64,000 nt of DNA from Deltaproteobacteria bacterium UBA6106 (GTDB taxonomy: Bacteria; Desulfobacterota; Syntrophorhabdia; Syntrophorhabdales; Syntrophorhabdaceae): NCBI GenBank assembly GCA_002428485.1, contig DIWM01000011.1:1-64000 (forward strand), read 5' to 3'. The notes under the pieces are model-generated. The model was not told the origin of the DNA, did no database searches, and saw nothing but the letters and a program-made list of their open reading frames with translations. Within the stretch, counting starts at the first letter, position 1; each line of letters starts with the position of its first letter. The translations under genes were made by a program, and so were the position numbers. Below, one piece after another: positions 34,305 through 43,652 of the stretch.

Positions 34305-36020
34305 TCAATATGTATAGTATGCCTCGTCGCCGTTGCTCATCTGGTTTGTTGTTGCACTGGCGATGAACCCGTATTCCTTCTGTGCATCTGTGGCGGATGT
34401 GTAATCAACAGCCCCCGTGGCGCTCTGGATAAAGCCTACCTTCTGCTTCGGGAACTTCATCGCCCTCAGGGACACCTTGTTCCCCTTCTCCTCTCGCTTC
34501 ACGATTTGAGAGACCACATTGGTCAAGGGAGATCCGTCAGCCTCGCACAGTGCCGAGGTGGTGATCTTTACCATATCGCCTGTCTTGACCCCGGAGTCTT
34601 TCAGCTCCACGTCGAATGTGATGATCGGCAGCGGGTTTTTGCAGAGCCGCAGCATCCTGGCGCCAACCCGCCTCATGTAGGCGATAACGAGGTCCTCGTC
34701 CATGTAGTCGAGCCGCAGCCACCGGCAGTAGACCTTCTTCTCGACCGATTCGTTGTAGAGGTTCGCGCCTTCGCCCTCCACGTCGGTGAAGACATCGAGG
34801 CAGTTATAGCTCGAGATCTCCTCGTCCTTGCCGATCGCCGTCTTGTTCCAGTAGATGGATATCCTGCTTACCCGTGATTTCGCGTTCAGATCGACGCTGA
34901 TGGAATTCGCGATGATGTTATCGGCATCGGTGAAGGTCTGGTATGTCCTGCCGGGATAGTTCGGGAGGTTCTTCCTGATGGTGATCTTCAGATCCTCGCC
35001 GACCCAGCATTTGCAATCGATGAGGTCAATGATCTCGAAGAAGAGCTTGCTCAGTTTAATCGGCTCGCTGATGATTGCCGAGAAATAGGGCATATCGGCA
35101 TCAAATGCCTTCCACAGGGCAAAGGCGGTTGAATCGATCGACCCTGCGGCAATGCCCGCATCTGTCTGGAGCATCGCGAGAAGGATGTCGTATGCGCTCT
35201 GCGGGGCGTAATACCGGCACTTCTGGACCTTGTCATTCTGGTTGTGCGCCTCCGCGGTGGTGCTGAAACATCCACGGATACACCCCGAGAGCTGGTTGCC
35301 GGTCTTCAGCAGATAGAAGATGATCTCGTCGCCGATCCTCACATATCCGTTCGCCGCGTCGAGGTCCGTTGCGTCGGTCAGGGAGAGCTGGACCTGTGTT
35401 GCATCGATGGCAGCCGCGAGCTTGATAGTGGACTTCGCGGGTACGTCGATATCGGCGAGCTTCTTGAGCAGATCGGCGACCTCGATGACCCACCCGCCAC
35501 GCTTGATGGTGATATTGTCGATGATGCCGTCGAACCGCTGGACAAAGTCTCCTTTCGCGAGGCCGTAAAAGCCATTGTATATCTTTACCGGTCGCCCCTT
35601 GTAATTCGGGTTCCTGGCCACGAGCTTCTTTGCATAGGTCCCCTGGATCGTCGAGCGGGTGCTGTAATACGGATCGAGCCCGATGTCGGTCAGTTCCGGC
35701 TCGTCCCGGAGCGTGATGCTTACCCTCCCGGATATCGTCAGGTTGTCCTTGATCTCTGTGGGGATGTATTTTACATCGTCGATGTAAGGGCGGGGGCCCG
35801 GGAACGGAAGCGGCGACTTAACGGACGTATATTCATGATCCAGTGTTGTCTTGCTGAAATGCGCCTTGTCCTTGCAGGTGAAATACGTGTTCCAGCATTT
35901 TGTGCCCGTGGCGGTGCAGGGCGAGGATCCGCACGTGTTCGCACAGCGGTCAAGAGTGGCGATGCAGAGCGTGTTCGGATACCTGGATACGGCGCCGAGC
36001 TCTGCTGCGTAGGTCGTCAT
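34305..36020 (-). CDS. Tail tip hub protein with cysteine-rich start
   Basis: 571 aa. The first 55 residues hold a Cys cluster (DRCANTCGSSPC, then GTKCWNTYFTCKDK) like the iron-sulfur binding region of lambda gpL-type tail tip proteins. The rest has hub-like beta domains. It probably caps the tail tube distally. Overlaps the upstream propeller protein by 4 bp. Confidence 0.6.
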   Translation of the reverse strand: MTTYAAELGAVSRYPNTLCIATLDRCANTCGSSPCTATGTKCWNTYFTCKDKAHFSKTTLDHEYTSVKSPLPFPGPRPYIDDVKYIPTEIKDNLTISGRVSITLRDEPELTDIGLDPYYSTRSTIQGTYAKKLVARNPNYKGRPVKIYNGFYGLAKGDFVQRFDGIIDNITIKRGGWVIEVADLLKKLADIDVPAKSTIKLAAAIDATQVQLSLTDATDLDAANGYVRIGDEIIFYLLKTGNQLSGCIRGCFSTTAEAHNQNDKVQKCRYYAPQSAYDILLAMLQTDAGIAAGSIDSTAFALWKAFDADMPYFSAIISEPIKLSKLFFEIIDLIDCKCWVGEDLKITIRKNLPNYPGRTYQTFTDADNIIANSISVDLNAKSRVSRISIYWNKTAIGKDEEISSYNCLDVFTDVEGEGANLYNESVEKKVYCRWLRLDYMDEDLVIAYMRRVGARMLRLCKNPLPIITFDVELKDSGVKTGDMVKITTSALCEADGSPLTNVVSQIVKREEKGNKVSLRAMKFPKQKVGFIQSATGAVDYTSATDAQKEYGFIASATTNQMSNGDEAYYTY

Positions 36021-37843
36021 GGCTCCGCCACCCCTTCCATATCGAGGACGAGCGTGTCAGCATAGGTGCCGACAGAGAGCGGCATGGAAAGGCGGGCGTT
36101 CTTTGTCAGTTTCATGAAATAGACGACGTCCGGATATGCTGTCAGGTCCCATGCCCAGGCAAAGGATTTGCGAAGCCTTCCATGGGTATCCCAGAAAGGC
36201 TTATAGGTGTCCGTGATAAACGAGCGGAGAGGGTTTGAAAATACCACGCGCTGCGCGATCGGGTAATAATAGATAACATCGCCCAGGTGGTTGCCCTGGA
36301 CCGACAGCTCGCTTTCTGATTCGATGCCGATATTGTACGGGTCATAGGGTGAATCCGGAGGGAAGGGGAACTCCATTCGCTGGCCGAGCATTGCGATGGC
36401 GATATACGGGGCGAGGGATTCGGTATCGATCTTCAGGCGTTTGCTTGCCGCGCGGAACGATGTCAGGAGTTTCATGATCGCCCGGTCATCCGCCGGCTGG
36501 AAGACCGCGAGCCTCTCCGTCCAGGTTACCTCGTCGTCGGTACTTTCCACGGACACGGAGGCCTCCGCGGTCCCGAGATTGTGTCCGAAGAGGAAGAGAG
36601 CATCACACGCATCCGATTCGGAGATCTTGTAGGCGTAGCCGCTCGAATCGTTGTAATTGAACCCGGCTTCGATGGATTCCCAGTTATAGGTTGAGCCGTC
36701 CGGGGTGCTGGTAATAGTAACACCCGTATCGGACGGGGATAATATTGTTACCCAATTTGCACCGTCCCACGATTTAAGGGTTTTGGTAGCATCGAAATAG
36801 GCATATAATTTTGATGCTGTACCTGTCATTTTAGTGGGTACATCTGACGATATTTTCGTCCACGTAGTACCGCTGACCCACTGATATATACCATCACTAA
36901 GAGCACAATATAACGTTGCGTTATTTACTACTGCCCCCGCTGATGCCATTATAGAATTGTGGATTACATTCCACGAACTGACCGACCCGGCATATTGATA
37001 TGTTTTGGCAAATCCGGGGAAGGTGCCATATGTAAGGGCACCCATGGTCCACAGCTTATCGACATCGGCCCCGCTTGTATCCGTCCATGTGCTTGTTGAC
37101 GGAACATATCTCCATGCCCCCTGTCCTACGATATTCATATATACAACATCGTCCCCGGCTGAAATTACATTGACAACAGAAGACGAAGCAAACTCTGTCC
37201 GTGTATCTGTTGCTGTGTCATATTCATAAGCCTTATTGGTGTTATACGCATAAAACAGCAACGTCCCGTAGGCACTCATCACCGTAGGCTCGTCGGTGTT
37301 CAGTTTCGTCCATGTAGTGCCATCGTATTTCCAGAGACCATTACCGGAAAAGGATGCAAACAATAAAGACGCTCCGGCAGTCATGCCGATAGGATTTGTC
37401 GCATGGATTCTGACCCACCCATCACCATTATGTTCCCATATCCCGTTATTTTCCCATGAGGCATATACAACAGAAGGGGAGGCACATATTTTAAGGACAC
37501 TGGATGGAGTATTTGCTGATGCGGCCTTGATATAGCCTATGGCCTTTTTGCCTGCAGAATCAATGACGACGAGGCGTTTGCCGATATGGTCGGTGAGCAC
37601 GTCTGCGGCGGAGAAATCTACGAAGGCAGACCCATCGAGGAGTGAGAGGCGCATATCGGCAAGGGTTACCGTTCCTTTTGCCAGCGGCGCCTCGGTGATG
37701 TATTTTGTGCCGTAGCTGGCTGCTTTCCAGAAGCTATGAGGCCTGAGGTCCTTTATGTTATTGACGTCGAAGCCGCTCTCCGTGTCGGTGGCGGAGAGGG
37801 CGCCGTCCTCGAAACGGTTATCGTATAGGATTACAGGGTTCAA
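36017..37843 (-). CDS. Tail tip protein with an inserted seven-bladed propeller
   Basis: 608 aa. Residues 1-112 and 375-608 look like a distal tail protein (two discoidin-like beta domains). Between them (about 115-370) are seven tandem repeats of 35-38 residues, each with an aromatic core such as GIWEHNGDGW, GLWKYDGTTW, GAWRYVPSTSTW, GIYQWVSGTTW and SWDGANW: a seven-bladed beta-propeller. The repeat DNA (about 36733-37500) is clearly richer in A/T than its flanks, so it looks like a later insertion. Such a domain could bind surface sugars. Confidence 0.65.
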   Translation of the reverse strand: MNPVILYDNRFEDGALSATDTESGFDVNNIKDLRPHSFWKAASYGTKYITEAPLAKGTVTLADMRLSLLDGSAFVDFSAADVLTDHIGKRLVVIDSAGKKAIGYIKAASANTPSSVLKICASPSVVYASWENNGIWEHNGDGWVRIHATNPIGMTAGASLLFASFSGNGLWKYDGTTWTKLNTDEPTVMSAYGTLLFYAYNTNKAYEYDTATDTRTEFASSSVVNVISAGDDVVYMNIVGQGAWRYVPSTSTWTDTSGADVDKLWTMGALTYGTFPGFAKTYQYAGSVSSWNVIHNSIMASAGAVVNNATLYCALSDGIYQWVSGTTWTKISSDVPTKMTGTASKLYAYFDATKTLKSWDGANWVTILSPSDTGVTITSTPDGSTYNWESIEAGFNYNDSSGYAYKISESDACDALFLFGHNLGTAEASVSVESTDDEVTWTERLAVFQPADDRAIMKLLTSFRAASKRLKIDTESLAPYIAIAMLGQRMEFPFPPDSPYDPYNIGIESESELSVQGNHLGDVIYYYPIAQRVVFSNPLRSFITDTYKPFWDTHGRLRKSFAWAWDLTAYPDVVYFMKLTKNARLSMPLSVGTYADTLVLDMEGVAEP

Positions 37844-40114
37844 TTAATGCGCTCCATCGTTTACCGCCTTCTGCAATGCAGGCACGAGCTCCCTCGCGAG
37901 CTCGTCCTTTGCTCCTTCAGAAATAAATCCGTAATTGTAGAGATTCACAACAAGGGGACGTGCCTCGGTCTTCTGCTCCGCTTGGTAGCTTGGCTCGTTT
38001 GGCTGCGTGTATGAATACCCACCACCGGCTGATATGCCCGTTGCCGGTGAGGCGGTAGCCATCTTCTGGCTGGAAATTGCGGCCACCCTTGCCATGCCTG
38101 CGGCGATCGCCACTCCCGCCGCTGCGGCAGCGACAAATGGAGCGAAGGGGCCTCCGTACTTCATGCCCCAAGCATAAGCATCCTGTGCGGCCATAATGGT
38201 CGATATCGTTGTTTCCGCAATGGCCATGGCCTGGTAAAGTCGGAATGCAGCCTGGCTCTGTTGCCCTGTGGCATTATAAAATGTGAGTGCAACCCCGGCC
38301 ATCGCACCAAACATCCCCTGGGTTATTTGCGCTCTCATGGAGGCAGTCCGCTGATCATTAGCGATGATCATAGACTGATATGCTGCATTCAGTTCATACC
38401 CGGCTGCCTCGCTACCACCATAATCATTCAAATTCTGCTGATACAATTCACGCATCTGGTTATAATGCTCGCGGGCCCGTTCATATTCCAGGGTATATTT
38501 ATCCTGCCCTGTCACGACATCTGTGATCCCTTTAATATTTGTTGCCATCATACCCATCCCTGGCGCATAATCACCGGATTGGTTGATGGTATTCATGGTG
38601 TTCGACCAGATATCGTTATAACCGGTGAGCTGCTGCTGGCGTTGCTGGTCAAACAGGGCCTGGTATTTACTCCCCTGCTCGGTGAGCTGCTGCATCAGTT
38701 TATTGTGGCTTTCATCCCGGGCGGTTTGTTTTACGATCTCCGATACGCGGGCGATCTCGGCCCAGCGCGTCTCAAACTCCTCCGCATCGAGGCCGAGCTT
38801 CCCGAGATTTGCCCCGATCTTCGCGGCTGCGGCGTCGATCTGTGCTATCTGCTTGTCAAGCTCCGTGCCCTGCATGGCCGTAAAATATGCCAGCTCCTCT
38901 TCCGCCATGCGGTACATATCCTTCTGCCAGTCCGCGAGATCCTTCTCTGCCTCGATGACCTGTTTCTGTTTGAGATAATACTCTGCGAGAGCGAGCGTCT
39001 CCTCGACCTTGGCCTTTGCAACACCTTTTTTTATTAAAGATTCAGCCTGGCGATTGACCTCGGCCAGTCTTTTTGTCTCCTCAGTTAGGAGGGGGTTGAG
39101 ATTTGCCACCTGTACGGCCCAGTCGGCATATGCATCTGCCGCGGCGGTTGCCTTTTCTGCAGGCTTTTTTGCTTCGATTGCGGCCTTTGTCTGCTCAACG
39201 ATTGCACGCTTCTGTTTTTCTGCAAAGGCTATTCTGGATTCTTTCGACCCGGCCACATTACCTGTTATGTCGTATCCTTCGATAACCCCTCCAACATCTC
39301 CTAACTGCCCTGATTCTACCAGTTCCGTGAGCCAGTCCTTGTACTCTTTGCCGGGGCCGCGGAGGAAGTCCCATATCACGGCGGCATATTTCCCGAACTG
39401 CTCCATGATGTTTTGCATGTTGGCGTTGTGTTCCTGTATCTTCTCCGCAACGGATTGCTCTTCTATGCCGAGTATGGCCGCCTGTTTCGCGGCGTTCGCC
39501 ATTGCAAGCTCATAGATCCTCACATCCTCTATGCCTGCGGCGAGGGCCTGGTTGACCAGTGAGATGTCCTCCTTGGCGAGCAGGCCATACTTTCTGAGGG
39601 CACGGGGCATATTGTTTGCTATCGCGTCGGTGATGGTTTCGTATGCCGCCCTGACGTCTTCACCGGCGATCCTCGCAGAGACCCGCGCGGCCTCCATGAT
39701 CAATACAAGCTGGCTCTCTCCCAGATCCTGGACTATGCCTTTGATGGCCTTCTGCATGATATCTGATTCATCGATCGTCCCCGCTGAGGCCCGGCGCATT
39801 GCGGCGATCATCCGGTCGGAATTAATATTTGCCGCATCGGCGGCGATCCGGAAGGACTCTTCCGCCTGCATGGCCTTTGCGCCGAGGGTGACCGAAGACA
39901 TGAAGGCATCCCAGTATCCCTTGGCCTTTTCAATGACATACATCCAGCTTGCAATCTTGACGGAGACGGCGCTCCAGGCTGCCTGTATTTCCGATGATGA
40001 TTTTTTTGTGGTTTCACCGAGCTTTTTCTGTGCATCATCGGCGGTCCTGATGCCGTTCACGGCGCCGTTTGCATCGGTGGTAAGGATGATTTGTATCCTG
40101 TTCTCGTTAGGCAT
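37844..40114 (-). CDS. Tape measure protein
   Basis: 756 aa, long helical and Ala/Glu/Lys/Gln-rich, with hydrophobic segments near 605-680 (FGAMAGVALTF, AAAAGVAIAAGMARVAAI). Sets tail length; about 750 residues would predict a tail near 110 nm by the usual 1.5 A per residue rule. Follows the G/GT pair, as in most long-tailed phages. Confidence 0.85.
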   Translation of the reverse strand: MPNENRIQIILTTDANGAVNGIRTADDAQKKLGETTKKSSSEIQAAWSAVSVKIASWMYVIEKAKGYWDAFMSSVTLGAKAMQAEESFRIAADAANINSDRMIAAMRRASAGTIDESDIMQKAIKGIVQDLGESQLVLIMEAARVSARIAGEDVRAAYETITDAIANNMPRALRKYGLLAKEDISLVNQALAAGIEDVRIYELAMANAAKQAAILGIEEQSVAEKIQEHNANMQNIMEQFGKYAAVIWDFLRGPGKEYKDWLTELVESGQLGDVGGVIEGYDITGNVAGSKESRIAFAEKQKRAIVEQTKAAIEAKKPAEKATAAADAYADWAVQVANLNPLLTEETKRLAEVNRQAESLIKKGVAKAKVEETLALAEYYLKQKQVIEAEKDLADWQKDMYRMAEEELAYFTAMQGTELDKQIAQIDAAAAKIGANLGKLGLDAEEFETRWAEIARVSEIVKQTARDESHNKLMQQLTEQGSKYQALFDQQRQQQLTGYNDIWSNTMNTINQSGDYAPGMGMMATNIKGITDVVTGQDKYTLEYERAREHYNQMRELYQQNLNDYGGSEAAGYELNAAYQSMIIANDQRTASMRAQITQGMFGAMAGVALTFYNATGQQSQAAFRLYQAMAIAETTISTIMAAQDAYAWGMKYGGPFAPFVAAAAAGVAIAAGMARVAAISSQKMATASPATGISAGGGYSYTQPNEPSYQAEQKTEARPLVVNLYNYGFISEGAKDELARELVPALQKAVNDGAH

Positions 40115-40816
40115 GACGCGCTCCCGCCAGGAGGGTCATTATTGTCCTGTCTTTATCTGCTTCCATTTCCATCTTCATAACCCCGATGTCCATCCATTCC
40201 TCAATGGTGAGATCGTTTGCTGCAAAGGGATACCCTCCCTGCATCAACATATACAGATAATAGATGTGGCGGAACCAGTGTGTCGGTTGATATGGATCCC
40301 TCAGTTCGCATGTTGCACATACCTGATCCAGATTCTGTCCGCAACCCGCTGCGCATTTCTTTTTTTTCTCCGGTGTGCATTGCGCCCGCAGTTTGTCTAT
40401 TTCCGATCGAAAGGGATTATGTCCTTGCCCTCCCCCCGGTTCGCTCCCTCGTCCGGGACAACCCGTAACCCCATAAACACTTTCAGGCTTAAGGCGGACA
40501 ACAGGTCGGATGCCGTTTCCCTCACAAGATCCTTCCAATCTTCACGATAATGCGGGCTTGCAGGATCTGCCGATATAGGCTCTCCGCCGTAGCCGAAGGA
40601 CCCTTCAGAAAAACCTGTCAATATCTTCAGCGCTGAATCAACTCTGGCCTGGGGGGTGTTGTCGATTACTTCAGTGCCTTCGCGCCGGTATGATGCCGCC
40701 TCAAATTCCACTCTGTCGGTTGAGGTCGGCAATCTGTAATATAATGTTATTTTCGATCCTGATATCGGGTCCTCAAGGATCATTTTGTTGTGATCACTTT
40801 GTTTTAGATCTCTCAT
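40107..40816 (-). CDS. Tail assembly chaperone GT by -1 frameshift
   Basis: Predicted fusion of the G frame (40816 to 40409) with the -1 frame read to 40107. The second frame has no good start codon or ribosome site of its own after the G stop, and overlaps G by 142 nt. A canonical slippery heptamer, CCCTTTC, is in the right register (40415-40409). The T part carries Cys pairs (KKCAAGCGQN, CATCELRD) and ends 8 nt into the tape measure gene. This order and frameshift match the lambda G/GT arrangement; GT helps assemble the tail around the tape measure. Confidence 0.75.
40397..40816 (-). CDS. Tail assembly chaperone G
   Basis: 139 aa, acidic. Product made when no frameshift occurs; stop is five codons after the start of the slippery site. 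Contains YYRLPTSTDRVEFEAASYRR, typical of tail chaperones located between tail tube and tape measure genes. A purely positional name, but position, overlap and slip site agree. A 78 bp gap separates it from the tail tube gene. Confidence 0.75.
   Translation of the reverse strand: MRDLKQSDHNKMILEDPISGSKITLYYRLPTSTDRVEFEAASYRREGTEVIDNTPQARVDSALKILTGFSEGSFGYGGEPISADPASPHYREDWKDLVRETASDLLSALSLKVFMGLRVVPDEGANRGEGKDIIPFDRK
40409..40415 (-). other. -1 slippery heptamer CCCTTTC
   Basis: Read on the minus strand as atC CCT TTC in the G frame; after a one-base backward slip the tRNAs re-pair with CCC and TTT. This is the X XXY YYZ form. The G stop (TAG) follows 9 nt after the heptamer. Confidence 0.75.
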
Positions 40817-40894
40817 AAAACCTCCTTAATTTAGCTGAGAGCGGAGAGCTGAGAGTTTGAATGCTCTCGCTCTTTTCCCCTCGCTCCTCGCCGG

Positions 40895-41824
40895 TTACGT
40901 GAAGCTGAACTTTATCTCGTCGTTGCCGGTGTTCGGGGTGAAGTTGAGCTTCAGCGCATTGGTGAGAAGGCTTTCCCGTTCCCCGTATTTCACGTCCGCG
41001 ATCTGTACCTTCGGCGCCGTTATGACGCAGCGGTTGCCGGCAACGGATCCCACCGTAGCCGTGAACACAACGAGCGTGTTCGCAGCCCACAATCCCCAGA
41101 AGCTTTTTGTTGACAGGGCAACGACCTCGGGGTCGATCTCGCAGGTAACCTTCCGTTCCTTGATGAAATACTCGAGGATCCCTGTCGCCGCGTTCGCGCT
41201 GGGGCGGCGCCCGATCTCGTTGCCCGTGTCAATCTTGATCTTTTCAATGACCGCTGCGTATGAATCGATCGCGAACGATGCAGAGAGGAAGCGGGGAGGG
41301 ACGGTCGCGTTGACGGTGATCGCGGGGATCGAGCCGTCTGCGGCGGCGGTGTAGATGCCGGTGAACTCCCAGTTGATCTTGCCGTATTCTCCGGCGGTGA
41401 GGTCGACGGTAAAGGTCCCGCGGCATCCGGAGATCTTGTGGACGATATCGTGCTGGTAGAAATAGATCGTGATGCTCTCTCCGGTGGACTGGTTGCTGTT
41501 CGGGTCATAGACATCCGATGTGCCGGGCGTGTTTGTCCTGGTGTAGTTACAGGCGCGGAAGAGCGGGTCTATCTCAGGCGCGGTCCCTGCCGTTCCAGAT
41601 CCTTTCAGCTCCGTGGCAAACTTGATCTTGACTGCTTCGCCGGTCGAGACGCCGGCCACATTGCCGTAATAGGTGCGGGTGTTCTTCCGCTCCAGGAACT
41701 TCTGCACCACCTCAAGCTCCGGGGACTCACAGAGGATCGAGTTCGCGGCCGCCGAGGGCGTCGGGTCTGTTCCATACGCTACCGATTCGACCTTTGCTAA
41801 TATTACTGCACGTGTCTTTAACAT
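40895..41824 (-). CDS. Phage tail tube protein
   Basis: 309 aa, beta-rich. Its opening (MLKTRAVILAKVESVAYGTD), repeated beta-strand units and position upstream of G/GT fit the major tail tube subunit of long flexible tails. Strong ribosome site AGGAGG at the end of the preceding small gene. Supplies the tube around the tape measure. Confidence 0.75.
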   Translation of the reverse strand: MLKTRAVILAKVESVAYGTDPTPSAAANSILCESPELEVVQKFLERKNTRTYYGNVAGVSTGEAVKIKFATELKGSGTAGTAPEIDPLFRACNYTRTNTPGTSDVYDPNSNQSTGESITIYFYQHDIVHKISGCRGTFTVDLTAGEYGKINWEFTGIYTAAADGSIPAITVNATVPPRFLSASFAIDSYAAVIEKIKIDTGNEIGRRPSANAATGILEYFIKERKVTCEIDPEVVALSTKSFWGLWAANTLVVFTATVGSVAGNRCVITAPKVQIADVKYGERESLLTNALKLNFTPNTGNDEIKFSFT

Positions 41825-41827
41825 CGC

Positions 41828-41989
41828 TTACCTCCTTTGCCTTTTATCTGGTTTTTCCTGTTCTTTCGGCTCTTCCGGTTGATCCTGTTCCGCTGCTGGC
41901 TGCCTGGCCTTCATTGCCTCGTCGGAAAGGTCCGGCGTGATGGCTCCGGTCTTTGGGTCCTGTATGTATGCTCCTGATGGTCTGTCCAT
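41828..41989 (-). CDS. Small 53-aa phage protein
   Basis: Starts MDRPSGAYIQDPKTGAITPD and ends in a Glu/Gln/Pro/Lys-rich tail. It fills the gap between the tail terminator-like gene and the tail tube gene, and its stop codon lies within the Shine-Dalgarno region of the latter, so the spacing supports it. Not recognised. Confidence 0.6.
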   Translation of the reverse strand: MDRPSGAYIQDPKTGAITPDLSDEAMKARQPAAEQDQPEEPKEQEKPDKRQRR

Positions 41990-42001
41990 TTTTGCCTCCT
42001 T

Positions 42002-42478
42002 CTATGGCGCTATTCGTTCCGTTATGTGCAAAATGATCTCTGTATAATGGCAGAGTATTTCTCCGAATATCCGCGGTTCAATGATCTCAACCTGGCAGGG
42101 GGCATTATCACCATTGTCGCCGTCAAGATAGTACCAGGTGGCCCCGTCGGCGGCTGTCCGGAATTTTTCACAGACATCGTCAATGAGCCCCTGAAATGTC
42201 TTGTCCGTCGCGTCGGCGTCTTTCAGACTGAGATACCCTGTGAGTTTGAATACATGATGTCTGAAGAATGCCCCACGCTTATGCTCGGGAGCCCTGATAC
42301 GGGTGATCTCCCAGCCCCGTATATGTTTGCTTCCGCCTGTCGGGGTGTAGCTGAACAACGCAATAAAGGTCGAAGGGTTGGCGGCGTAACGGTAATAATC
42401 GTGTACGACGCCGATGTTGGTGACGGCCTCCAGATTTGATTTGATATCGGCGATAATCGTTGTGTAATTACCTGGCAC
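42002..42478 (-). CDS. Tail terminator-like protein
   Basis: 158 aa from a GTG (VPGNYTTIIADIKSNLEA), chosen because it lies just after the upstream stop and has a G-rich ribosome site; an ATG further upstream would extend into the HK97-gp10 gene. Alpha/beta protein in the position of a tail terminator (gpU-like). Assignment is mostly positional. Confidence 0.55.
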   Translation of the reverse strand: MPGNYTTIIADIKSNLEAVTNIGVVHDYYRYAANPSTFIALFSYTPTGGSKHIRGWEITRIRAPEHKRGAFFRHHVFKLTGYLSLKDADATDKTFQGLIDDVCEKFRTAADGATWYYLDGDNGDNAPCQVEIIEPRIFGEILCHYTEIILHITERIAP

Positions 42479-42968
42479 CGGACAACCCCCTTGATATGGT
42501 ATATCCGGCACGATTAAAGATGCGCGCCACGTCCGGCCAGTGGGCCTCAAACGCCCTGCCGAACATATATGCCCCCGTGAAGCCCTTCTTGCCGATCTTG
42601 CGCCGGATCACAAATTCAAGGCTTTTTGCCTCTGACCCGTACTTGCCGAGCTTTAACTCTATCCATCGGATCAGCGTCCCCTCCGGAGGCCACTTTTTGC
42701 CGGGGGTCCTGCCTTTTTCGAGGACTTCGCCGTACTTGCTCGATGTCGCCACAATTCCCTTTACTACGGATTCCCCCTTTTGGACCTCGCTATGGATCGT
42801 GGAGAGGAGGCCACCTTTCGCGCCGCCCACACCAACGGGGGCGCGTTCCTTGACCTTGCGCTCCAGGAACATCGTCGCCTCGTACATGGCAGCGATCAAC
42901 CCCTGGCTGATTATCCCTGGCGCGCTGCCGTCAAAGATCGGTCCTGAAACAACTATCTTATTTTCCAT
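42468..42968 (-). CDS. HK97 gp10-like tail completion protein
   Basis: 166 aa. Contains the family pattern ERKVKERAPVGVGGAKGGLL then IRRKIGKKGFTGAYMFGRAF. Such proteins join head and tail. Located between head-completion and tail terminator genes, as expected. Confidence 0.7.
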   Translation of the reverse strand: MENKIVVSGPIFDGSAPGIISQGLIAAMYEATMFLERKVKERAPVGVGGAKGGLLSTIHSEVQKGESVVKGIVATSSKYGEVLEKGRTPGKKWPPEGTLIRWIELKLGKYGSEAKSLEFVIRRKIGKKGFTGAYMFGRAFEAHWPDVARIFNRAGYTISRGLSGAR

Positions 42969-42974
42969 GTCTCC

Positions 42975-43652
42975 TCACCGGTTTTTTCTTGCCCACCTGG
43001 GGTGGGTGAGGCGATCGCTGCCGCCGGGATAATTCATCCCCAGGTCGGTAACGACCGTGGCCGCTGGCGTGGTATCGTCGCCCTTTATCCCCATATGTTC
43101 CTTGTACAGCGTCCGGAGCTGCTTTGCCCGCGACGCGAATTCTCCCGATTTTGTGCGGTAGTTGACCACGTCGGCATTGATCGTTGAGTCGCCGGTCTGC
43201 GTATAGGCATTTGCAAGTGTTTCAAGGCTGTGAGCTGCTGCGAGCTGACAGAACGCATGGAGATCTATATCCGGGATGTCGTCGGCCGTGCGGAGCATCG
43301 TGTAGGTGACGCGCACACGATCCGTTGCGGCCAGCGTGAAATTGAGCGTCACTATCCCGCTGCGGTCCGTGATGTAATAGTCCTCTTCGTCGAGCACTGT
43401 CGGCGGGAAATCCCCTATCGGGTATTCGATGGACCTGACAACGGAGAACTCCGGGGTCCAGCCGGCGGGGAGATTCACCTGGCTCGTGCCGTCGCCGTAT
43501 ATGTCGTCGATGACGGGAAGCGGCTTGATGCGGGAATATTCCATCAGGGCCGCGCTGATGCCGGTTTCGTAATCGTCCGGGTTTGTGAGTTTCCCGGAAT
43601 CGTCCTTTACGATCGCGATCACCTCGGCCAGGATATCGACAAGTGTGCTCAT
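42975..43652 (-). CDS. Head-completion/adaptor-like protein
   Basis: 225 aa. The pattern (a helical start, VDILAEVIAIVKDD, then DLHAFCQLAAAHSLETLANA) resembles head-tail connector proteins. Positional assignment; it lies between the O-antigen-ligase-like gene and the gp10-like gene and overlaps the former by 4 bp. Confidence 0.5.
   Translation of the reverse strand: MSTLVDILAEVIAIVKDDSGKLTNPDDYETGISAALMEYSRIKPLPVIDDIYGDGTSQVNLPAGWTPEFSVVRSIEYPIGDFPPTVLDEEDYYITDRSGIVTLNFTLAATDRVRVTYTMLRTADDIPDIDLHAFCQLAAAHSLETLANAYTQTGDSTINADVVNYRTKSGEFASRAKQLRTLYKEHMGIKGDDTTPAATVVTDLGMNYPGGSDRLTHPRWARKNR

Noticed and set aside
36733..37500. Possible diversity-generating retroelement target
   Set aside because: No reverse transcriptase, no template repeat and no C-terminal variable domain; the repeats are protein blades.
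40416..40538. Independent upstream start for the T frame before the tape measure gene
   Set aside because: The extension overlaps G coding sequence in another frame and has no ribosome site; a -1 frameshift explains it better.
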